A stretch of 64,000 nt of DNA from Gnetum montanum (GCA_015680685.1 MNCI01025116.1:159903-223902), one strand, 5' to 3'; positions 23,103 through 35,154 are shown, counted from the stretch's first letter. The notes: a model not told the origin generated them from the letters alone. Program-made: numbers and translations.

Positions 23103-25433
23103 ATGTCTTCTTCTTCTCATAAAAGCACTTCACCACCTAGGGATCACATAAGAGACAGTCAGTGACACAGCATACGTAATCCAAAACCACTAGTTCCTCA
23201 ATAGTCTCAAGTAGTATATACTCATCATGATGAGTATATACCTGATTTTACTTTTATCCTCCATCAGGATGAACAACTGTGCTGGAGAGACCTGCAAGGT
23301 AACACAGTGTTACCCCCAGATCGGGCAGTCCCTAACATGCTCCTTCGTGCTCTTGCACAGATAGGAATGATGAAATTATATGCTAAATATGTTGCAGAAG
23401 ATTATGAAATAAGGGATTACCATCCAACAGTAGCGCAACGTCTAAGGGACTCGTGGTAGGAGAGTTATCACACATTGTTGAAGGGCAAAGGACCCTGCAA
23501 TGCTTCGCCTATCATAAGAGAAGTTAAGGGTGGTGAACCTATCTTAATAGGTTCTCCACAAAATGATGTTCCCCCTCCTAATGAGAGTGAGGAGGTGCTG
23601 TATCAGAACCTTCACTCTACGATACACAACCCTGGTTTTAATGCCCATGAACACCAAGTGTTCAATGAGAGAACACAAACAAATGATAAGGATGGGCTGT
23701 CTAATTGTCATCACGATTGGGGTCGTAGCCACTGAAGATAAGGTAAGAAAAATCATCATGGAGATGGTTCCCCTTCTTCTTTCCCTTCATCACATCATTC
23801 ACCCTCTCCTTCCACATCAGGACGTAGTCACAAAGAGCACAACCATGAGGATAAGGATAAGGATAAGCAAAATGAGAACCCTCGACGAGAGAGTCAAGAG
23901 CGAGGACAAGGGCATTCTAGAGAGTCAAGGCATGAAAGAAGGGAAAGTAGGGAACCACGTAGGCATCATAGAAGTCATGAGAGAGATGATCATGAAAAAA
24001 CCCTACTTGCCACCTAAAGTATGTTAGATATTATGGAGGCCATCAGAATACCTACAAGGCACCAAAAAGATAGCCAGATCAAGAGACTAGACATGAATAA
24101 TATCCCACGGTTTGAGAGGGGATACAATGCTAATCCACAAAATCACTTACAGGCATTCCACGATTCCTGTGCCTTGTAAGATATTAAAAATGGATGGCAG
24201 AAGTTAAAGTTGTTTCCTCGGACACTCATAAAAGAAGCAGAGAGTTGGTACCAATCCTTAGAACCGAAATCCATTAGGAGGTGGAGTACAATGCTAGAAT
24301 TGTTTAATGATAAATACCAAACGTACTCCAGAGTGTCGAACTTGCATAAGAAGATCCAAGGATGGAAGCAGTGTAATCATGAACCCTTGGATGCTACCAT
24401 GGGCTGATATTATGCATTACTACATTGTTTCCCGGTCCATGGTTACACACAATAGGATCAACTCCGCTACCTTGTAGATGGGCTAAGACATGAAACCAGG
24501 AGAACCCTTGGGACATATTCCCAAGGGAGATTATCTGAGCTTAGGTCCCACAAAGTTCATAGATTGTTGGAGCAAGTAGCTAAAGAAGAAGGGGAGCTAC
24601 AGAAAAGAGAAAGCACAGAAGAGTACAACCGTGATCCTTCCCTCCGAAAGAGGGGAGTGAGATTCTGCAAGGAGGAGGATGAGTCACCANACACATAACA
24701 AGGGTAAGGAAAAATGACTATCGCCAATGAGGTTGTGGATTCTGACATGCACAATGACAGTGGATGTGAGATCTGCCAATATGACCATCCTAAGGGATGT
24801 TGCTCAATAATCTCACATCTCCAAGAGTCCAGGGTGTATGCACTTAACCCAAGACTTAACAAATGGTAAGCACCTCGAAGGTTACCTTGTCTCCAAGGTA
24901 ACTCGAGGTAGTTCCACCAACCATTAACATATTATCCAAGTAGAACTCCGCCACAACCTATCGGGAAACATCAGTAGTGGAAACACCCATAGTCATGGGG
25001 GATGCCACTACCTAGGCAACAATACCCTTACTGGAAACCAGACCCATATGGCTATTACATGCAGTGGCCGGTTTCTTCCAGTGACTCTATGGGTCACGTA
25101 ACCCCACAATGTCACTACCAATTTAGGACTCCGTCTCCTATGGTAGACACACCACATGCATACCATCCTCCAAATCCATCCGCATCTTTTAAGTCAATAT
25201 TTCCACTACCACCCACTCCAACGATGCAAGGGGAAATCCCCACTCAACTGCAGCAACGTAATGCTACGAGAGCTGTAAACCTTCAACCCGCTACTGGTTC
25301 TAACAACTGCATGAAGAGAAGACCTTTCTTTAGAACCAAAAGCCCAAACAAGCTCTCACAACCACAAGTGGTTCAGTTTGTGCACGCTCCTCCAACAAAT
25401 AAGGCTTCAGAGCTTGCTTCAAACCAACAATAG
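23103..25433 (+). pseudogene. gag remnant of element C
   Basis: The ATG at 23103 opens MSSSSHKSTSPPRDHIRDSQ, a start shared with element F. It is followed by the block DFTFILHQDEQLCWRDLQGN, a charged Ser/Glu/Arg-rich linker, and the retrotransposon gag domain (FPRTLIKEAESWYQSLEPKS at 24210 on; ELFNDKYQTYSRVSNLHKKI). Next come a zinc-knuckle-like CEICQYDHPKGCC (24765-24803) and a Pro/Tyr-rich tail (25002-25433, KPDPYGYYMQWP). Stops and shifts near 23180, 23456, 24180 and 24407, and an N at 24690, break it. It would have formed the particle shell. Confidence 0.75.
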
Positions 25434-25439
25434 GGCTCA

Positions 25440-25994
25440 ATGTATACGGATATGTTAACACATACCATTACTGACTGGATTAAGGTGGGCCACCTTCCCA
25501 AGAAATTATTTGATCCTGGAAGCCCCCTAATTTATCTCCAGGTCATTGGGAATGAACCTCATAAAGCTCTTCTTGACTCAAGTTCTAGAGTCAACTTAAT
25601 CTCACGAGAAATGTATAAAGCCTAGAACCTACCTCCACTAAAGAAGAGAAATATTCAACTAGACTTGGCAAACCAGTCCATCACTATTCCCTTAGGATTG
25701 GTGGAGGACATTATTACCACTATGTGTGTTTGGTCATACCCAGTTGATTTCCTAGTGATAGAAGTCAACAGTAAAAAAGGGGACTTCCCAATTATAATGG
25801 GGAGGGCATGGCTAAGTACCATAACTGCATGCCTAGGAATCTGTGATCTTTCCTTGGAAATATCTAAGGAAAACATGTATGGAAAGATCGAGAAGAAGAA
25901 AGTTCTATGCATCACATATAGTGACTCAGAGGGTGATGACATGGAGGAATGCTCAACATCCCCTATATGCAACAGGTGTGCCCAAGAAACTTAG
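25440..25994 (+). pseudogene. Aspartic protease remnant of element C
   Basis: Two open pieces in compatible order (25440-25625 and 25665-25994) read SPLIYLQVIGNEPHKALLDS, then ANQSITIPLGLVEDIITTM and FPIIMGRAWLST. In the active-site loop, element B has D-F-G while this copy reads D-S-S, so the catalytic Gly is lost. One stop (TAG near 25624) separates the halves. The protein would have processed Gag. The RT that should follow is absent. Confidence 0.75.
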
Positions 25995-26159
25995 ATACAA
26001 AGGTGCCTGTATGTAGCAATCACACAACAAGAGAACACCTAGTGGTTGACAGCTAATCAAGAGAGCAACCCACCAACATGCATGGAACAAATTGGGGGAA
26101 CAACTTGCACACACAATGAAAGCATAGATAAATTGGAATATGAGTGTCGCCAACTTCCA

Positions 26160-26240
26160 ACCCTTAACCTGAAAACATCAATTGGGAGAAGTTGGACACT
26201 TTTAAGAAATTTAAACAAATGCTCATTATTTTGGATCCCT
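26160..26240 (+). other. Deletion junction replacing pol in element C
   Basis: Left of this point the sequence aligns with the protease-RT spacer of element B (minus strand, about 12490-12620). From about 26245 (TCATGGGGGAGAT) it aligns with the sequence after integrase in B (near 9490) and F (near 44680). RT, RNase H and integrase, about 3 kb in B, are absent. The exact breakpoint cannot be placed by eye. Confidence 0.7.
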
Positions 26241-26244
26241 CCCT

Positions 26245-28171
26245 TTCGATTCAGTCATGGGGGAGATATCTACGTATGCTAATTATTTGAGGCCCTCGGT
26301 TCTTTTAAGTTTTTCTTTTACACATTTTTGTTTTGCACATTTTTGTTTTACAAATTTTTTCAAATTTTCTTATTTTTGTTTTACAACATCGTTTATACTT
26401 TTTCTTTTATTTTTGTGTGTGTCTTATCCATTTTGTTAAGTTCGTCACCCAATAAGTGCTATTAAATGATGGTATGAACTGTTTTCTACTGGTTGCTAAT
26501 ATTTGGCTTTTACCTTTAAGATTATGATGTTGATACTAAGGTATGGTTCTTTTGATATGATAGGCAAAGACTCTACTTCATCCATACATCCACAAATTTC
26601 TATGGTCTCTCTTGGCTTGGAACTGTATAGTTCCTTTCTCAATAATAAGAACTATAACGAATCGGTAACTGGGCATTTCTCAAACTAAGGAAGGACTCAA
26701 GAATTGGAAAGGGTGTGACTTCAAGGGAACTTGATGCATTTTTGTTGGCCATTCTCTTGGGTGCTTGGATGTTTTCTTCTTGATTTTTCTTACTGCTTCG
26801 ATGTTATCCAATTATCAGGAAGTTGAACGAATAAAAATAAAAATAATAAGTCTTTGCATGGTGTGATTCTCATGCAAAAATACAAAAAAAAACAATGAGA
26901 ATTCAAAGCACACCCCTTAGATGAAATAATCATTTGGGCTACAAGCACTGGTTATGGAACTAAAATAAACATGTTCCCTCTAACTAAGGCCCTTCTCGCT
27001 TCCCATTCTCTCCTCTTTCTTTTTGTTGGAATGGTGGTGGCTCTTTGGTGAAGGCATTCTTGTTACTTCAAGTGGATGGATTGGCTGAATGCATTAATGC
27101 GAAGTCACTGGATGTGGTTTGTTGAGGTCGAACTTGGAATGGGATCTACTAAGTCACATTAATCATTAAATACAAAAGGGGTTGTACACCACCTTGTTCT
27201 TGAGACTCCATTCCATTCTCTTCTTTCCATCCTTCTTTTCCCATCTATCACCTCATTGCTGATTGTATCAGTAGCCCATATCTTGGTGGATGCATTATTT
27301 TCTTGTTGGTAAATTCTTGTGGTTAAGACTTTAACTCTTGTTTCCAAATGACATTCCTAAAGCCTACAGACTCTTTGAATGTGGGATTGTCAGGGCATTA
27401 AGGGCATGAGTTGCTTTGGGAAGGATCCACTGGCATTTCTATTTGGTGCACCAGTTAAATTCTTTCCCTTAAGATTTTTACAATCCACTCTATTTCGTTC
27501 ATTTCCATCTTGACATCCCTTTCATCGACATTACAATTTTCTCTTTTTCTTCATCTTTCTTATTCCTTTTCTTTCTCCATTCTATTGCTACAAGAGGTTC
27601 GCTCTTAGTCATGGGGGTCCTGACCCAATTTTTTCGATTTTCTCCTAGCCCCTATGCCTTCGGTAGTCACCATTATTATATCTCCAAATCCACATCAGCC
27701 ATATCGCAACCCAGCCAATGGACCTTTTACCAAAGCAAGGTATCAACTGCATTGTGATTCATTCACCCTTGCTAATATAAAGAGTGTGTTGTGTGAGCAG
27801 ATGGCAATCATACAACAACGGATTGGATCTAGAGGGAACACTTGGAATGGATTGGTGTTGAAGTAGCTATGCACAGAACGAGATGGATGGCGTGCTTATG
27901 GATAGACAACGAAAGGCACAATCTTGGCGTTGGTAGAAATAGACTTCTTCTCTCTTCTCTCTTCTCTCTCAGCTACCAAATAAGGCCTGATGTCAAATGT
28001 ATAAAGTGTTCATTCTTGTTGTTGTGAACACCAATTTTGTCATGTTCTGTAAGGATGATCCGTTCACATGTCGTCCCATTCACCATTAGTTCCATTCAAG
28101 TCAATAATCCCATACCTTCCCAATATTTTGTAAGGAACTTGAGGATGAGTTTTTATTCAATCATGGGGTTA
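26245..28171 (+). other. 3' non-coding zone of element C
   Basis: T-rich tract followed by sequence aligning inversely with 8400-9500 (element B) and 42000-44700 (element F). An open stretch at 27654-27866 and another at 27842-28027 have no counterpart protein in sister elements, and no domain was recognised. The final bases (ATGGGGTTA, 28163-28171) act as the polypurine-like tract before the 3' LTR. Element F has ATGGAGGTA at the same place. Confidence 0.5.
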
Positions 28172-28917
28172 TGATGGGACGCGATATCGCATCTGCTACG
28201 ATATCGTAGTCTGTCACCATTTCTATAAATAAGAGGTGGCTCTCCCTTATTTCTCCATCAAGATCTAGACCTTAGCCAAACTCTTGTAGTTTTTCCATTC
28301 AAGAGTTAGAGTAATTTGCATGTGCCCACATTAGGAGTCCCAAAGTCAATGGATCTTTATTCAAGCAAATATTGTACCTAAGCACAAGTTTATGTACGAA
28401 AATAAAGACGAACTTTTGGATAAACCTTGCAGTGCATGGACTAAGCTAATTAGGACTTTAATTATTGTTAATTGTTTAAATGATTTATTAGTTAATTAAT
28501 CTCTCTCAACCCTCAACATTCCTAGTTAAGTGCATTCAATATGACTGCTTCGAGCACATGCATTACGCTTGGTAATCCCAGTAACGAATAGCGTTTGGTA
28601 ATCCCAGAAGGTTGCATTGGTTCAGGGTGTGAATGACAAGTGGGAACGGATACTGATGCTAGGCATTAGAACTTAGTTAATTAAAGTTAGTTACTTAGTT
28701 TCTTCACCCTTTCTCTCATTAGCATAGGCGATAAAACATAAAAGATATAAAAATCACATACCCCAGACTTACTTAACCATACAATCGTGACAAATACAAG
28801 TAAGTTTTGGAAGACAACGAACGATTAACCTTAGGTGTTCCGTAAGGTGTGTAGGCACTTAGTCTAGGGAGTTCGACCGGATCATGCGTGTAACGCTCGT
28901 ATTCATATGGTTGAGTG
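28172..28917 (+). mobile_element. 3' LTR of element C, truncated at an assembly join
   Basis: Starts TGATGGGACGCGATATCGCA and follows the 5' LTR closely, but lacks about 40 bp in the GATATC cluster and stops at an N (28918) before the expected end. The two LTRs differ at many scattered positions, so the insertion is not recent. Confidence 0.85.
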
Positions 28918-28964
28918 NCAGACTAAGTGCCTACACACCTTATGGAACACCTAAGGTTAATCGN
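28918..28964. other. Inverted contig end between two Ns
   Basis: Bases 28919-28963 are the near-exact reverse complement of 28823-28867, within the LTR just to the left, and are bounded by single Ns. This is best explained as a misplaced inverted contig end, not as biology. Confidence 0.7.
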
Positions 28965-31862
28965 AGTTAAAACACAAAGTGGAAAATTGAAAAAATGAAG
29001 AATTACGAAAAGAAATAGCAAATCAATATTAGATCAACAATACATACAATATGGTTAGATCATCATTAGAAACCACCAGAAAAAGGAAAGTATCTACAAG
29101 AAGGTAAGTTGCTTATCAAAATTGATGGAACCAAGAATATTTTCTCTTCTAGGAGAGATCAGTTGAGAAAAAAGATTTGTCAATTAAGAATCGGTTCAAA
29201 TCTAGAAATTTCCAAGAGATTTATCATGTACAACTATGAGCAAGAGAATGGAAGCGAGCATAAGCATAGCTGATACCAAAAGAGCTAGCATTGCCAAGCA
29301 TTTATATGCATAATAGCCTAGATTTGGGTAATTCCAAGAAATAAGAATTAATAATTATTTTCTAAAAATTTGATAACATATACAGAAAGATCTAATGATC
29401 AACCAATGGGTCAAAGTTATCACAACATTACCGTAATGAGTCACATTTGTAAGAATAGATTCCAAAATAAAATAAAAGATTAACTCAAATAAACCTCAAA
29501 TATTTATTTAACATGTATTGTTCAGCTATATTATTACATTATTCCAAAAGCCTTAGAGTAATATAAAATACCATCAAAGGATCATCACCTTCCTTCCAAC
29601 ATATCCCTTTACTAGAGGACCCAAGCATTAGTAAATGCCAAGAAATAATTATTGAGAAAAGAAATACAAAAATAATAATATATCCAAATATGTAATAAGA
29701 ATAAAATCTAAGGTTCAAATCTTAAGAAACATAAGAAATATGTTAAAATATATTACCATAGTTCACTAGCAAGATACAATAGAATACAAACCATATTATA
29801 TTAAAATGTGCCTTTATGCTAATTTATCTTATCATAAGAATGTAATTAACAAGCCTAAGATCATAGGTTCAAAACATCTAGGTGTTATAGCCTAGTGGTT
29901 ATTTCATGAATCCAAGAATACATTGAAATATTAGCAAAGAGGATGTTCATCTCCCTTAGGCTAGTCTGGGATTAATTTATATTTTTAGAAAATAACCAAC
30001 TTTAGTTACTTTTCATTTTCATTAATTTTTATAATTAGAAAATATAGAGGAAGGCAAAGGTGTGGTGTTGGAACCTTGAAATAATTGTAATATAGGTACA
30101 CCCCAAGATATATAGTCCAAATATAACTTTATAACTTAACATTTCCTATTAGAAATAAATCCATGACATAGAGCTTCTAAATCATGTCTTACCACTAAGC
30201 TAACACCTCATTGTAATTAGAAAATATAGGCTATAACAACATCATTATCATGTCTTAATCATACTTTATCATATAATTTGAGCACAATATGAGTGTAACT
30301 AAGAAGACAACAATCTTTTATCATTATAACTATGCTAAACATTTCAGTTATTCCATCAATAGATTATGGCATAATTTACTACGATGGTTTAAGATATGTA
30401 TTGTTCAGCATAGGGTATACTCATTACTCATCATTAATAAATTTATATACTTATAACTAATGTATATCTAATATAGGTATAGCAATTCATAGATGACCAT
30501 TACTGTATATATGATGTAGGGTTGCCCATGTCAATCATTAGATATATGGCTCAATTAGAGCATGTGATTCGTGATTTGCATGTCATGTGTTGGACTCACA
30601 CAAGTATGTGGATTTGATGCATAATTATGTTTAATAAATATATAGTGAAAATTCCTAAAGTATAAAAAATCATCTAATTTTAATTCTAACTTAGAAAAAT
30701 GTATAGCTCATATAGATATAGCAATTCATTCATAGAGACCATCACTATATACATGACGTAGGGTTAATCATTCTAGGAGTAGGTCCAGGAATCATAATAG
30801 ATAAACCAAAGATGGTAAATCTAGTTATAGCAAGCGATAAATGATTTGATCCTTCTCTGATATTTTTCCCCCTTTCAATGACATGTCGCTTCAAGGCTCT
30901 GTTGTTGTTCTGGCATGATAACTTTAGCTAAAGCGAATAGGTTGATGCTCAGTATGAACATCAGCGATGCTTTTCATGGTTTTAATGACAGTTAATGCTT
31001 GAAAGGATCCGGTATCGCCCAATCATTAAAATTCTGAGGTGACAGATATACCCGAGGATGATAAATCTATGCTAATACCAGGGGAAAATGGTCTGATCCT
31101 AATACTTAACATCAATGTTTCCTTTCCGAGTTTCAGTGACTTTTAAAGCCCGAAAGACTTTAAAAATGGTAAATGAAGAGTTTCTTGCCAGAGCCATCAA
31201 CTTTATTTACTTTCCTAGCATGAAAAAGTTTGATTAAAATAAATTAATCATGATTATTTGTCTTCTGTAATTCCATAATTCATGACTGCTTTTCCTAGGC
31301 CAGTTGCAGAGTAACACTTGACCCTTTTTAACTTCCAAAGAAGGGTAGAAGATATTCCAGGCAAAAATAGTTACATCTTGGTAAGGCAGCATCGTTTTTA
31401 AAGAAATGTCAGAGTTGAATGCTTCAGAGGTTTCAAAGAACAGGAACATAAAAGAGACAGACATATTCACCAGAAATGATGCCTCATGGATGATGGCCCA
31501 TATCAGTATGATAATGGGACCTTCCACTTAATTAACAGAAAAGGCCAAAAAAGAGATATTGAATGATGAATTTATTTATGTACGGATCTTGAGCCGCGGT
31601 TGATAGACTTACTGAGGCAGCAGCTTTGTTATTTCCATAACGGTAAATGCAAAACGCACGTTTCCTGCAACCTACTACCAATCATGCAAGATTACCAAAG
31701 GGAAAAAGGTGAATCTGGATTTCTTTTTGGCCATTTGTAACAAAAAGGAAGCGCCTACGACTTGCAGTGGTTTATACCCAAAGTTTGCAAAAGCCCACGT
31801 GAACTCTGCAGCAAGTCTGAAAAACTAAGTAAAGCAAGAGATGAAATTTCACTTTAACTCGA
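28965..31862. other. Intergenic DNA upstream of the P450 gene
   Basis: AT-rich, no convincing coding region. A ~62-bp diverged direct repeat (GATATAGCAATTCAT...TGACGTAGGGTTA type) occurs at 30463-30524 and 30701-30766. The last kilobase is less AT-rich and is the presumed promoter. A 97-codon minus-strand open frame at 31234-31527 has no recognisable domain and is probably chance. Confidence 0.45.
30061..30213 (-). mobile_element. SINE-like sequence, copy 2
   Basis: On the minus strand it starts GTGTTAGCTTAGTGGTAAGA, a good tRNA box A, and ends with the ATATCTTGGGGTGTACCTAT...CAATTATTTCAAGG block shared with the copy at 20455-20591. The box B position is degenerate. Another box A-like TTATAGCCTAGTGGTTA lies at 29888 on the plus strand. 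Confidence 0.4.
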
Positions 31863-31870
31863 TATAAATA
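31863..31870 (+). promoter_or_regulatory. TATA box of the P450 gene
   Basis: TATAAATA 91 bp upstream of the start codon, followed by a pyrimidine-rich stretch (TTCTCTAACCATCTCTGCTC) typical of a transcription start region. Confidence 0.6.
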
Positions 31871-31953
31871 GCCATCAAAGTTCTCTAACCATCTCTGCTC
31901 ACATTTTCATGTCTGAATTTGGATTGGAGTAGAGCTGGAATTTGTTCGAAGCA

Positions 31954-34513
31954 ATGGAGTTAGAAGCACCGATCGTTGTGGCATTTCTCCTTCTTGTTAT
32001 TCTTGCAATAGGAATTACAAGAAGAAACAGTAGCAGCAGCAAGGTCAGCAGAAGAATCCACCAAAAAGAGGTACCCGTTCCTACCAATCTGGTAGCATCA
32101 TTGTTAAACTTCAACCGCTTTTATGACTTCATTGCAGAGAAACACCAACAGCACAAAACCTTCAAAATAAGATATCCCACCTTCAATTTTGTTTACACTG
32201 CTGATCCAGCCAACATTGAGTATGTCCTCAAGACCAATTTCCAAAACTTCGGCAAGGTATGCTGGAATTAAGGATCCAAGTCATCATGATATAGTGATCA
32301 ACTAACTTTGGTGTTTCAATTTGGTAACTAGAAAAAGGATGATGTGTGTCTTTTTTTTTTATCCCAATAGTCTGATTTTGGAAATTTGCAGGGGAAGCAT
32401 AGCCATGAGATGTTTAAGGATCTTCTTGGGGATGGGATTTTCACCGTTGATGGAGATCTGTGGAAAGAGCAGAGAAAGAAAGCCAGTGTTGAGTTTTCTA
32501 CCAAGGTGTTGAGGGATTTTAGTAGCTGTGTTTTCAAGGAGAATTCCATGAAGCTCTGTATGGTATTAATGGAGGCCTCTAACTCACAGCAGCCTGTGGA
32601 TTTGCAGGTCTGTTTGTTTCTTTGTATTATCTGTGCTGAACTGAAATCCCTGTAAATACATCTGGCATAAATTGCAGGGGTTATTTTACATTATTAGCTT
32701 ATAATAAATTTTCCAAGTTTTGTGTTTTGCAGAATCTACTATTAAAATATACAATGAGAACAATTTGCAAAGTGGGATTTGGTATAGACATCATGGATTT
32801 GTCGAAATCTGATCAGGATTCAGCAATTAAATTTGCATCTGCATTTGATTTTGCAACTTCTGTCATGCTGTGGCGTTTATTGGACCCTTTCTGGAAGCTT
32901 AAGAGGTACTTCAAGCTTGGTGCTGAGGCTAAGATAAATGATTGCATAAACGCAGTGGATAAATTTATGTATCAAATAATTCAGAAAAGGTGGAAAGAGA
33001 TACAAGAACATGTAAGTAATTATTTTTTATCTAATTTCTTTTCCTTTAATTATTATTATTATTTACAGGTTCTTGATGTTGTATTCTCTGCTGAAACTTG
33101 GCTGACAAGCTTTACTTTCTGTTGGTTTTGATGTTTACAATTTCATTTTAAAAAGAAAGAGGAAAGATCAGATATACTTTCACGCTTTATGGCCACAGAG
33201 GATGACAGTCATGAAACACATTTACAAGGTGCCCGTTACAAATACCTTAGAGATGTGCTTTTGAACTTTATTATAGCAGGAAGGGACACTACCGCAGTTA
33301 CTCTCTGTTGGTTCTTCTACTGCCTCTGTAAGAACCCGCAAGTTGAAACAAAAATTTTGGAAGAGATCCGGTCTCTTATTGAAGTGGATGCATCTGCAGA
33401 GACGTTTGAATCATCATTAGAGATGTTTTCAGAGAAACTTACATTTTCTGCATTGGATAACATGCACTATCTTCATGCAGCATTGTCAGAGACCTTAAGA
33501 CTCTATCCAGCTGTTCCAAGGGTAACATCTTTGATTTATTTCTATAGATGCAGTTAACTATCTGGAAATAAACTTGTACCTGTCAATTGTATGTGCAATG
33601 GAAAGTATAAACCTACATTATAGACCTTAAGACTCTATCCAGCTGTTCCAAGGGTAACATCTTTGATTTATTTCTATAGATGCAGTTAACTATCTGGAAA
33701 TAAACTTGTACCTGTCAATTGTATGTGCAATGGAAAGTATAAACCTACATTATACTGAGGTATAGCTTGTTTGTAAGAGGTTAGGTGGATTGAAATTTAA
33801 TCCCAGTGAGTTATACTGAGATTTCTGAGATATTGCGCAACTTTTTCCGAAGAACCTTAAATCTACCGCAAACTCAGTCCACTCGATTTATGGCTCTATA
33901 CAGAGACAATAGGATAGTTTAATTTCAGTTCTAATTTTCAACAGAAGTTTGTTAAAATAGAAAGTTAGCTTTTGTTTTTTATAGACTATGCAATTTTCTT
34001 TCTCATCTGACTTTTGCCAGTAATGTGTTTTCAGCAAGCCAAGTATGTTTATTCCGATGATGTTCTTCCTGATGGAAGTACTGTCAAGAAGGGTGATAGA
34101 CTGTCCTTTTCCTCGTATGCAATGGGAAGACAGACATACCTGTGGGGATCAGATGCAGAAGTGTATAAACCAGAGAGATGGCTTGACAGCAATGGCAGTT
34201 TCCAACCAAAATCACCCTTTCTTTTTATTGCTTTTCAGGTATTTATGTGAATTATTTCTTATTAAGAAAAACGAGAGTTTTGAAGATGGATTGAGACTTT
34301 TTATTAAGCAAAATTTGTTGGTTTTTACAGGCAGGACCTCGGATATGCCTTGGCAAAGATTTTGCATACATTCAAATGAAAACAGCAGCTGCCTTCCTTC
34401 TACACTTCTTCAAATTTGAACTGGTGCAGGGCAAAGAAGTACACTATCAGACTTCATTGACCCTCCATATGACACGAGAAGGTCTTAATTTGCAAGTTAA
34501 ACCTAGATTTTAA
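31954..34513 (+). CDS. Cytochrome P450, CYP704-like (putative fatty acid omega-hydroxylase)
   Basis: Six exons, all joined in phase 0: 31954-32256, 32392-32607, 32733-33011, 33156-33521, 34035-34238, 34331-34513, giving 516 residues, normal for the family. An N-terminal membrane anchor (about residues 6-22) fits the ER. I-helix AGRDTT is at 307-312, K-helix ETLR at 378-381, PERW at 434-437, and the heme loop FQAGPRICLG has Cys462 (split by intron 5). The wording DDVLPDGSTVKKGD and AFQAGPRICLGKDFAY is that of CYP704, whose known members hydroxylate fatty acids for pollen wall or cuticle polymers; the substrate here is inferred. The exon 4 start (AG at 33154-33155) is the least certain boundary. 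A stronger-looking acceptor at about 33068 would lead to a stop. No disabling change was seen. Confidence 0.9.
33490..33754 (+). repeat. 132-bp exact tandem duplication across the exon 4 donor
   Basis: 33491-33622 and 33623-33754 are identical. Each copy contains the last 31 nt of exon 4, the splice donor (AGG|GTAACA) and 101 nt of intron. Identity implies a recent event. The first copy keeps the gene intact if the first donor is used. The junction creates an acceptor-like TACATTATAG (ending 33623) right before the duplicated exon tail. Confidence 0.95.
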
Positions 34514-34581
34514 GAACCTTGCATATTACAAAATATCTTTGGTTTGATGAGGATTATATGAGCTTCTACTTTGCGTATAAC

Positions 34582-34738
34582 AACATAGATTGATGCTTTT
34601 GCTTGTACATGTTTCTTTATTTAAAAGAAAGAGATAATTATGTTTTGATTTAAGTTACAAAACATAGATTGATGCTTTTGCTTGTACATGTTTCTTTATT
34701 TAAAAGAAAGAGATAATTATGTTTTGATTAAGTTACAA
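34582..34738 (+). repeat. 79-bp tandem duplication in the 3' flank of the P450 gene
   Basis: AACATAGATTGATGCTTTTG... from 34582 is repeated from 34661, with a single one-base length difference. It lies about 70 bp after the stop codon, probably in the 3' untranslated region. Confidence 0.9.
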
Positions 34739-35154
34739 AGTTATTTTGTTGCTAAAGTATTTTTCCATATATATAGTTAGACTTTTAGATTTTTATAATT
34801 ATTTTTAAGGGTGTAATTTTCAGTTGTGCGAGTCTAAGAGGCATGTTGAAACTCTATTACATATTATTAAAGTTTATTGTTGGTTGTATAGCTTAGAGAT
34901 ACTTATGGTTTTTGTTTAAAAATCCCTTCAATTATTTTTGAAAAATTAAAGTGTTATTGAGCAATCATTAATATTTTCTTAATCTATTATTTAAATAAAA
35001 CTTACCATTAAGAAACAAGTGTGCTTGGCACAATTCTAATTTTTTTAAAATTATATTTTCCTATAAATATAAGTTTACATAATTTAATTATGAGTCTGAT
35101 AGGTTATTTCAAATAAATCTATTATAAGCTATTGTTGTATAAACTATACGTACC

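Larger units (their letters stand above)
22155..28917 (+). mobile_element. Element C: gypsy retrotransposon lacking RT, RNase H and integrase
   Basis: Plus-strand element with 5' LTR 22155-22957, primer binding site 22958-22977, gag from about 23103, protease about 25490-25980, then directly the 3' zone and the 3' LTR 28172-28917. Alignment with elements B and F shows the pol region is missing: sequence following protease stays homologous to about 26160, and sequence from about 26240 matches the region after integrase. Stops in gag mean this copy cannot express a full protein. The 3' LTR lacks its last ~40 bp at an assembly N. Confidence 0.85.

Noticed and set aside
23544-25972. Open frames on other strands or frames inside element C (for example 23563-24027 and 25655-25972)
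   Set aside because: They overlap the recognisable gag or protease frame and have low-complexity or antisense translations; shadows.
27654-28027. Two 60-70-codon open frames in the 3' zone of element C
   Set aside because: No counterpart in sister elements and no recognised domain.
29888-29905. tRNA gene suggested by a box A-like sequence
   Set aside because: No cloverleaf or box B at the right distance; better explained as SINE-like.
31234-31527. 97-codon minus-strand open frame upstream of the P450 gene
   Set aside because: No domain, no splice context and no repeat homologue; likely chance in the promoter region.
33069-33131. Alternative start of exon 4 after the strong acceptor TTTACAG
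   Set aside because: It leads to a stop within about 20 codons and makes an intron of under 60 nt; the frame from 33156 joins conserved P450 sequence.
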